10,340 nucleotides of DNA from assembly GCA_028871595.1 (NCBI GenBank), contig JAGWMT010000097.1:1-10340 (forward strand), written 5' to 3'. Positions 6,145 to 10,340 of the stretch are shown here, in pieces. The number at the start of each line of letters is the position of its first letter. Position 1 is the first letter of the stretch. Source of the stretch: Elusimicrobiota bacterium (GTDB lineage: Bacteria; Elusimicrobiota; Elusimicrobia; UBA1565; UBA9628). A program made the translations under genes and the position numbers. A model generated the notes under the pieces. That model saw only the letters and a program-made list of their open reading frames with translations, did no database searches and was not told where the DNA came from.

Positions 6145-6830
6145 TCCCCGAGGCCGCGATCACCCATTGGCGCAACGTCGCGCCTTGGCCGCAGGACGCC
6201 CAGGTCGAGCAGGACCTGATCCTGTGCCGTGCCTTGACCGAGATCTTTCAGGAGCCGGCGCTTTCGAAGGCGCTGCTCCTGCGCGGCGGGACCGCCTTGC
6301 TCAAGCTTCTCGTCAAGTCGCCGCACCGCTATTCCGAGGATATCGACCTCGTCCAGGTGGCGGCGGGCCCCATCGGCCCGGTCATGAGCGCCATCCGCGC
6401 CAGGCTCGATCCGATCTTGGGCCAGCCGCGCCGGGAGAACAACCCCGACAACGTGACGCTGCGCTACCGGATGGAGTCGGAGATCGCGCCGGTGGTGCCG
6501 TTGCGCCTCAAGATCGAGATCAACAGCCGCGAGCATTTCTCGGTCTTCGACCCCGAGTACCAGCGCCGCAAGGGCCGGGACCTCTTCGATCTGTGGCTGG
6601 GACTGGATGCGATGGGCGCCGATCCGCGGCGCGTCACGGCGGCCTTCCGCAGGTATCTGGACGCCAAAGGCCACAAGATCACGCGGAAGCTGTTCGAGCG
6701 GAACCTGGAGGAGAAGGCGGCCTCGCGGCAGTTCAGCGAGGACTTGCGGCCCCTGCTGGCGGCGGGCGTTCGTTACGACGCGGCCGAGGCGGCGCGGGTC
6801 GTGACCGAGAAACTGCTGTCCATCCTGTAG
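6141..6830 (+). CDS. abiEii: AbiEii-family nucleotidyltransferase toxin, shortened
   Basis: This is the toxin partner of AbiEi, with a DNA polymerase beta-type nucleotidyltransferase fold. The nucleotide-binding motif G49-G50-T51 (LLLRGGTALLKLLVK) and the metal-binding pair D67-I-D69 (RYSEDIDL) are present, as are LRLKIEINSREHF (121-133) and RKGRDLFDLW (143-152). The total is 229 residues, against roughly 270-300 as I recall for close relatives. In these, EINSREHF and YQRRKGRDLFDLW are separated by a block that includes an ELLGTKLRALY-like motif; here they are joined by SVFDPE alone. An in-frame internal deletion, probably inactivating, is inferred from family memory. ATG 6141 is chosen over an upstream in-frame ATG (6033) because of the 4-nt overlap with abiEi. 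Confidence 0.85.
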   Translation: MIPEAAITHWRNVAPWPQDAQVEQDLILCRALTEIFQEPALSKALLLRGGTALLKLLVKSPHRYSEDIDLVQVAAGPIGPVMSAIRARLDPILGQPRRENNPDNVTLRYRMESEIAPVVPLRLKIEINSREHFSVFDPEYQRRKGRDLFDLWLGLDAMGADPRRVTAAFRRYLDAKGHKITRKLFERNLEEKAASRQFSEDLRPLLAAGVRYDAAEAARVVTEKLLSIL

Positions 6831-6900
6831 GCCGTCCTTTCACGCCGATCTGGGCGCGCGACCGCGTTGGTGTACATATGGTGTCCAGCGCGCTTCAGAA

Positions 6901-7012
6901 TCCGCCAAAGGACCGCAAAGCGGAGCAAAGTCGCGGGGCGGTTTCTTGACGAGAAATCCGAGAAAAACAGAATTCCTCAAAGCCCCGCGAAAAGGCGCAA
7001 AACCGCGTTTTT
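6901..7012. repeat. Nested inverted repeats between the convergent abiE and apt units
   Basis: A perfect 9-bp inverted repeat, TCGCGGGGC (6931-6939) and GCCCCGCGA (6982-6990), encloses 42 nt that hold an inner near-palindrome GGTTTCT-tgacg-AGAAATCC. A small hairpin CCGC-aaa-GCGG lies at 6913-6923. At 6986-7012 CGCG-(14 nt)-CGCG is followed by TTTTT, which could end abiE transcripts. The rest of the 6831-7011 gap holds no gene that I can support. Confidence 0.45.
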
Positions 7013-7054
7013 CCCCTTAGGACGGAGTAGCTCTATCCATTGAGCTATCGAGGC
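7012..7054 (-). pseudogene. 5' half of tRNA-Arg(CCT); 3' half missing
   Basis: Read on the minus strand from 7054, the 5' half is canonical: acceptor strand GCCTCGA, T8-A9, D-arm GCTC-AATGGATA-GAGC, then anticodon loop GTCCTAA with anticodon CCT (Arg). The 5' anticodon strand ACTCC should pair with GGAGT, but GGGGA is found, followed by AAAAACGCGG. No TTCGA T-loop, no matching 3' acceptor strand TCGAGGC and no CCA follow. The tRNA match therefore stops just after the anticodon. It sits 9 nt downstream of the apt stop. A functional tRNA is unlikely. Confidence 0.65.
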
Positions 7055-7063
7055 GACAAGAGA

Positions 7064-7579
7064 TCAGTAGCTGACGAGCGAGTGGATCTTGCGGCCGGGG
7101 AGCTTCGTCCGGCCGTTCAGGAAGCCCAGCTCGATCAGGAAGGCCGTGCCGGCCAAGGTCCCCCCGATGGCCTCGATCAGCGAGATGGCGGCCGCGGCCG
7201 TGCCGCCGGTGGCCAGCACGTCGTCCACCAGCAGGACCTTCACGCCCTTGGGAAACGCGTCGGCGTGCGCCTCGATGGAATCCGTGCCGTATTCGAGCGC
7301 GTAGCTGGCGGACTTCACCGCGCGGGGCAGCTTGCCCTTTTTGCGGATCGGCACCACGCCCGCGCCCAGCCGGTAGGCGATGGGAGTGGCGAGCAGGAAG
7401 CCGCGCGACTCGATCCCGGCCACGATCCCGATGCCCGCCCCGATGAACGGCTCCGCCAACCGGTCGATGGCGGCGGCGAACACCTTCGCGTCCGACAGCA
7501 GGGGCGTGATGTCCTTGAACCCGACCCCCTTCTTGGGAAAGTCGGGCACGTCGTGGATGAATTTTTTGAAGTCGGTCAT
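7064..7579 (-). CDS. apt: Adenine phosphoribosyltransferase
   Basis: The 171-residue enzyme has the usual length for Apt. It converts adenine and PRPP to AMP and pyrophosphate in cytosolic purine salvage. Seen: the N-terminal FIHDVPDFPKKGVGFKDITP adenine-side signature, IVAGIESRGFLLATPIAYRL (52-71), and the PRPP-binding loop VLLVDDVLATGGTAAA (115-130). ATG 7579 overlaps the sigma factor stop by 4 nt (ATGA), so it is the last coding gene of the acyP-sigma-apt unit. Many genomes carry apt as a single gene, so the coupling to a sigma factor is somewhat unusual. Confidence 0.97.
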   Translation of the reverse strand: MTDFKKFIHDVPDFPKKGVGFKDITPLLSDAKVFAAAIDRLAEPFIGAGIGIVAGIESRGFLLATPIAYRLGAGVVPIRKKGKLPRAVKSASYALEYGTDSIEAHADAFPKGVKVLLVDDVLATGGTAAAAISLIEAIGGTLAGTAFLIELGFLNGRTKLPGRKIHSLVSY

Positions 7580-8607
7580 TTTTTCTTCTTGCCGCCGTTC
7601 TTGACCGGCGCCATGAACATCAGCTTGCGCGGCTGGCGGCGGATCATCTGCGGGCCCGTGGGCGCGGTCTTGCGGCCGGCCGGGATGGTCTGGCCCAGGA
7701 TGTCGGTCTTCAGCTTCGGGGTGTCGAAGCCGGGCTGCAGGTTCGTGTGGCCGCGGCGGCCGCCCTCCTCCAGTTCGATCAGGCCCATGCGGTTGGCCAC
7801 GCGGCGCAGGCGCAGAAGCGCGCGCTCCTCGATCTGGCGGATGCGCTCGCGCGACAGGCGCAGGCGGCGGCCCACTTCTTCCAGGGTCATCGGCGTCTGG
7901 CCGGTGAGGCCGTGGCGGAATTCCAGGATCATGCGCTCGCGGTCGCCGATCTCGCGCAGGGCCTGGTGCAGCTCATCGTGGAGCTTGAGCACGCCGATCA
8001 CGTTTTCCGGCGACTGCGCCGTGGTCTCCGCGATCATGTCCTCGACGGTGATGTTGTCGTCCTCGGAGTCGATCGGCGCGTCGAAGGAGCCCATGCCCTT
8101 GGCGGCCTCGGCCGCGTCCAGCACGCCGCGGACCTGGCGGGCCGTCCAGTGCATGGCGCGCGCCATCTCGGCCAAGGACGGGTCGCGGCCCAGCTTCACG
8201 TGCATCTTCTCCCACATCTTCAGCCATTTGCGCAGGGCTTCCCAGGCGTGGGGCGGGATGCGGATGGTCTTGGACTGCTCCTCGACCGCGCGGCGGATGG
8301 ACTGCTCGATCCAGTAGGAGGCGTAGGTGGAGAAGCGGTAGCCCTTGGAGGGCTCGAACTTGTCGATGGAGTGCATCAGGCCCAGGTTGCCCTCTTCCAC
8401 CAAGTCCATGAAATCGATGCCCTGGCGGTGGTACTTCTTGGCGATGGGCACCACGAGGCGCAGGTTGGCCTCCATGATGCGGGTCTTGGAGACCTGGTCG
8501 CCCTTCTTGGCCTTCTTCCAGAGCTCGTGCATCTCCTCGCGCGTGACGAGGGCCAGCTTCTGGATGCCCTTGAAGTACTGGCTTATCGTGTCGGTGGACG
8601 GTTCCAT
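7576..8607 (-). CDS. Sigma-70 family sigma factor (RpoD/RpoS-like, lacking region 1.1)
   Basis: The 343-residue protein has regions 1.2, 2, 3 and 4. Region 1.2 covers ~5-35. Region 2 (~40-118) includes EANLRLVVPIAKKYHRQGID, DLVEEGNLGLMHSIDKFEP, YRFSTYASYWIEQSIRRAVE and TIRIPPH. Region 3 covers ~120-200. Region 4 (~205-275) includes MTLEEVGRRLRLSRERIRQI. The pair usually WW in RpoD is Y98-W99. With no region 1.1 it resembles RpoS or other group 2 sigmas, though it may be the housekeeping factor. A basic tail of ~60 residues (280-343, ending GGKKKK) follows region 4, where most sigmas stop. The start is ATG 8607, with AAGGGG upstream, rather than an upstream ATG at 8640 that overlaps acyP. The stop overlaps apt. 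Confidence 0.93.
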   Translation of the reverse strand: MEPSTDTISQYFKGIQKLALVTREEMHELWKKAKKGDQVSKTRIMEANLRLVVPIAKKYHRQGIDFMDLVEEGNLGLMHSIDKFEPSKGYRFSTYASYWIEQSIRRAVEEQSKTIRIPPHAWEALRKWLKMWEKMHVKLGRDPSLAEMARAMHWTARQVRGVLDAAEAAKGMGSFDAPIDSEDDNITVEDMIAETTAQSPENVIGVLKLHDELHQALREIGDRERMILEFRHGLTGQTPMTLEEVGRRLRLSRERIRQIEERALLRLRRVANRMGLIELEEGGRRGHTNLQPGFDTPKLKTDILGQTIPAGRKTAPTGPQMIRRQPRKLMFMAPVKNGGKKKK

Positions 8608-8617
8608 CGTTATCCCC

Positions 8618-8905
8618 TTATGATCGGATCTCGAATCCATGTCCGCCCCGAGAGGCGGCCGGCGTCACGTCAATCGCGTCCACTCGCGCCGAGGGATTTC
8701 CCGTCCGCAGACGAACGACGTAATCGTCCAGCGTGACGGCGCGTCCCTCCGCCTCCAACTCCACCGAGCCGTCTTCCCGGTTGCGCACCCATCCGGTCAG
8801 GCCCAGCGAGTCGGCCAATTCCTTGGCATACCAACGAAAACCGACTCCCTGGACCTGCCCGCGAACGGAAACGTGTAGACGCGTCAAGGGGTCGGCTTCG
8901 CTCAT
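8618..8905 (-). CDS. acyP: Acylphosphatase
   Basis: The 95-residue protein is a complete acylphosphatase, a small cytosolic hydrolase of carboxyl-phosphate bonds such as acetyl phosphate. The signature VRGQVQGVGFRWYAKELA carries the catalytic R24, and GWVRNREDGSVELEAEG carries the catalytic N42; the C-terminus GGHGFEIRS fits the family. It is the first gene of a minus-strand unit, with the sigma factor starting 10 nt after its stop. ATG 8905 has no clear ribosome-binding site. A TTGACA lies only 10 nt upstream of the ATG, too close for a normal leader. Confidence 0.95.
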   Translation of the reverse strand: MSEADPLTRLHVSVRGQVQGVGFRWYAKELADSLGLTGWVRNREDGSVELEAEGRAVTLDDYVVRLRTGNPSARVDAIDVTPAASRGGHGFEIRS

Positions 8906-8942
8906 TCTAGTGATTTGTCAAGACCCGGCGCAAGGCCTACGC

Positions 8943-8976
8943 AAAAGAACGGGACGCCCCCGCGCGAGGGCGTCCC
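8943..8976 (-). terminator. Rho-independent terminator after the tRNA-Pro genes
   Basis: A perfect 9-bp stem GGGACGCCC / GGGCGTCCC (8951-8959 and 8968-8976) with an 8-nt loop is followed on the minus strand by GTTCTTTT. It lies 24 nt beyond the CCA end of tRNA-Pro(CGG) and separates the tRNA unit from acyP. Confidence 0.8.
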
Positions 8977-9000
8977 GTCTTTCCGTCCGTCATCGATAAC

Positions 9001-9076
9001 TGGTCGGGGTACTCAGGCTTGAACTGAGAACCTCTTGGTCCCGAACCAAGCGCTCTGCCAATTGAGCTATACCCCG
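9001..9076 (-). tRNA. tRNA-Pro(CGG)
   Basis: A complete cloverleaf: acceptor CGGGGTA/TACCCCG with A73 and encoded CCA, D-arm GCTC...GAGC, anticodon stem CTTGG/CCAAG with loop TTCGGGA, and T-arm with AGTTCAAGCCT. Anticodon CGG reads CCG codons. C1-G72 and G37 are the usual proline identity features. Confidence 0.95.
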
Positions 9077-9103
9077 GTGTCCGGCTGCGTCTTTCCGCGC
9101 CTA

Positions 9104-9178
9104 TGGTCGGGGACACAGGAATCGAACCTGTAGCCTCTCCCACCCCAAGGGAGCGCTCTACCATTGAGCCAGTCCCCG
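9104..9178 (-). tRNA. tRNA-Pro(GGG)
   Basis: A complete cloverleaf: acceptor CGGGGAC/GTCCCCG with A73 and encoded CCA, D-arm GCTC...GAGC, anticodon stem CTCCC/GGGAG with loop TTGGGGT, and T-arm GGTTCGATTCC. Anticodon GGG reads CCC (and CCU). It lies 27 nt upstream of tRNA-Pro(CGG) and 26 nt after the MerR gene, so it is probably on the same transcript. Confidence 0.95.
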
Positions 9179-9204
9179 GCCGTAGGCGCGGAAGGAACGT
9201 CGGC

Positions 9205-9573
9205 TCAACGGCCGAACTCGTCCACCAGCATTTTAATTTCTTTTTTGACTTCGCGCAAGAGCTTCAGCGCCGGACCGCCGTCGGCGGCGGCCTTTCCCGC
9301 GGGGCCTTCCTCGGCCCCGCCGCGCTTTTTCTCGATCAGCGCCCGGCGCGCGCCGGCCACCGTCAGCTTGCGGCGGTGCACCAGGTCGCGGATTTCCAGG
9401 ATCAGGGTCAGGTCCGCGCGCGTGTAGCGCCGGTGCCCCCCCGCCAGCCGCGTCGGCCGGAGGTCGCCGAAGCGCGTCTCCCAGTAGCGCAGGGTGTGCG
9501 GCGGGACGGCCGCCAGACGGGCGGCCTCGCGCATGGTGAAGTAGTCCCGGTCGGGAAGAAACGGCAGTTCCAT
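9205..9573 (-). CDS. MerR-family transcriptional regulator
   Basis: The 122-residue protein has an N-terminal MerR winged helix (~9-80): DYFTMREAARLAAVPPHTLR with YWETRF as recognition helix, then the wing LRPTRLAGGHRRYTRADLTL, then HRRKLTVAGARRALIEKK. A charged linker and a short helix (~102-122, LKLLREVKKEIKMLVDEF) may form the dimer coiled coil. There are no cysteine metal ligands and no drug-binding domain. It follows HU by 63 nt; a MerR regulator after an HU/IHF gene is a recurring bacterial arrangement. AGGA lies upstream of ATG 9573 at a long spacing. The effector and targets are unknown. Confidence 0.92.
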   Translation of the reverse strand: MELPFLPDRDYFTMREAARLAAVPPHTLRYWETRFGDLRPTRLAGGHRRYTRADLTLILEIRDLVHRRKLTVAGARRALIEKKRGGAEEGPAGKAAADGGPALKLLREVKKEIKMLVDEFGR

Positions 9574-9587
9574 TCGATTTTTATCCT

Positions 9588-9618
9588 GACCGAATGGTCG
9601 AACTGACCCGGAGTCAGT
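9588..9618. promoter_or_regulatory. Paired short palindromes in the HU-MerR gap
   Basis: Two adjacent dyads, GACC-gaat-GGTC (9588-9599) and ACTGAC-ccgga-GTCAGT (9602-9618), lie just upstream of the MerR start. They could be a regulator's operator or an attenuating structure after HU. No T-run marks a terminator. Confidence 0.35.
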
Positions 9619-9636
9619 CGGACCGTCGGCCGCCGA

Positions 9637-9897
9637 TTACTCGAGAAGATTCTTCGAGGCCTTGAACCGCACGCCGCGCCGCGCGGGCACGCTGACCTGC
9701 TCCCCGGTCTTCGGGTTGCGGCCGGTGCGCGGCTGGCGCGACTTCACGCGGAACGTGCCGAAGTTCGAGATGACCACCTTCTCCCCGCGGCTGAGGGCGC
9801 CGCGGACGGTTTCGAACGTGGTTTCGACCGCGAGGGCGGCCTCGCCCTTCGTGGTCAGGACTTTCGAGACGGCTTTGATGATGTCGAGGCGGTTCAT
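9637..9897 (-). CDS. HU/IHF-family DNA-binding protein
   Basis: The 86-residue protein is a typical HU-family subunit that bends and packs DNA as a dimer. N-terminal helices: MNRLDIIKAVSKVLTTKGEA and AVETTFETVRGALSRGEKV. The signature ISNFGTFRVKSRQPRTGRNP is followed by KTGEQVSVPARRGVRFKASK, with the arm-tip proline in GRNP. It has the length of HU rather than a longer IHF, but the two cannot be separated safely here. ATG 9897 overlaps the stop of the BFN gene by 4 nt, so both are translationally coupled. Confidence 0.95.
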   Translation of the reverse strand: MNRLDIIKAVSKVLTTKGEAALAVETTFETVRGALSRGEKVVISNFGTFRVKSRQPRTGRNPKTGEQVSVPARRGVRFKASKNLLE

Positions 9898-10340
9898 TTC
9901 GCGCCCTCCCCCTTCGGCTTCGGCGGCGGTTCGTCGCCGGGCTTGCCCTTCAGATCCTTGAAGATGTCCTCGGGCTTGAGACTCTTCAGCTCTTCCTTGA
10001 ATTTCGAGACTTCGTCCTCGCTGATCGGCTTGTGCAAGGTCTGGCAGCGCTCGAACACCGACTCATCCACCAGGATGGGGCAGCCGGCGCGCACGGCCAT
10101 GGCGATGGCGTCGGATGGGCGGCTGTCGAGGACCTCCACGCGCTTGCCGTCGCCCACGTGGACGCGCGCGTAGAAGGTGTTCTCCTTGATGTCGGAGACC
10201 ACCACCTTCTGCACCTCCCAGCCCAGCTGCTTGATCGCCGCCAGCAGCAGGTCGTGCGTCAGCGGGCGCGGCAGGACGATGCCGGAGAAGCGGATCGCGA
10301 TGGCCTGGCCCTCGGCGATGCCGATCCAGATGGGGAGCAG
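9894..10340 (-). CDS. Bifunctional nuclease (BFN) domain protein (partial, N-terminus beyond right edge)
   Basis: The open frame continues to the window edge, giving 148 visible residues. The BFN-domain core is clear: LPIWIGIAEGQAIAIRFSGI, then LPRPLTHDLLLAAIKQLGWE, KENTFYARVHV, VEVLDSRPSDAIAMAVRAGC and PILVDESVFE. Only a short N-terminal part (probably 15-30 residues) is missing. The C-terminal tail (~115-148) is charged and proline-rich, ending KPKGEGAK. Bacterial members are poorly characterised; nuclease activity was reported for a plant member. An internal GTG at 10214 is not the start, because the domain extends upstream of it. It overlaps HU by 4 nt. Confidence 0.92.
   Translation of the reverse strand: MLPIWIGIAEGQAIAIRFSGIVLPRPLTHDLLLAAIKQLGWEVQKVVVSDIKENTFYARVHVGDGKRVEVLDSRPSDAIAMAVRAGCPILVDESVFERCQTLHKPISEDEVSKFKEELKSLKPEDIFKDLKGKPGDEPPPKPKGEGAK

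Noticed and set aside
6831..7054. Group I intron in tRNA-Arg(CCT), known in some bacteria, as the reason for the missing 3' half
   Set aside because: No 3' tRNA half (T-arm plus TCGAGGC acceptor strand) is found on the minus strand between the break and the toxin gene.
7747..8736. Plus-strand frame of 329 codons opposite the sigma factor and acylphosphatase
   Set aside because: It is low-complexity (His, Ala, Leu, Gly rich) and antisense to two clearly identified genes.
1..10340. CRISPR array, integrase or transposase genes, insertion-sequence ends
   Set aside because: No regularly spaced repeats, no recombinase or transposase motifs, and no paired terminal repeats with target duplications were seen.

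Overview
The window comes from a high-GC bacterium. It holds a sigma-70 type sigma factor, HU, a bifunctional-nuclease (BFN) family protein, adenine phosphoribosyltransferase and two tandem tRNA-Pro genes. These are conserved bacterial chromosome genes, so this looks like chromosome rather than plasmid or phage. The lineage cannot be fixed from the sequence; Elusimicrobiota or a deltaproteobacterium-like group is only a guess.

Layout. (1) 1-1758, minus strand: a multi-domain DNA-binding regulator (alpha-CTD-like, sigma-region-4-like and HARE-like winged-helix parts) followed by a receiver-domain response regulator that leaves the left edge. A good sigma-70 promoter at 1821-1848 fixes the start of the first gene. 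(2) 1759-2375: a long intergenic stretch with a second sigma-70-like promoter on the plus strand and three tiny consecutive ORFs of doubtful status. (3) 2376-3923, plus strand: a tightly overlapping operon of ECF sigma factor, zinc-finger membrane anti-sigma factor and a small polytopic membrane protein. (4) 3895-5300: an eroded zone with a beta-propeller (PD40) protein that looks shortened twice, a signal-peptide ORF that runs into antisense sequence, and a minus-strand rhodanese-like remnant. (5) 5290-6830: a type IV AbiE toxin-antitoxin pair behind an inverted-repeat operator and a near-leaderless promoter. The toxin appears to lack an internal block of about 40 residues. (6) 6831-7063: nested inverted repeats, then the 5' half of a tRNA-Arg(CCT) whose 3' half is missing. 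(7) 7064-10340, minus strand: BFN protein, HU, MerR regulator, tRNA-Pro(GGG), tRNA-Pro(CGG), terminator, acylphosphatase, sigma factor and apt.

The two outer blocks read as conserved chromosome or regulatory genes. The middle (about 3.9-7.05 kb) reads as an accessory segment in decay, bounded on the right by a broken tRNA gene, a common integration target. The best leads are the internally shortened AbiEii toxin, the broken tRNA-Arg, and the alpha-CTD/sigma-4/HARE-type fusion protein. I did not find a convincing, entirely new multi-gene system.
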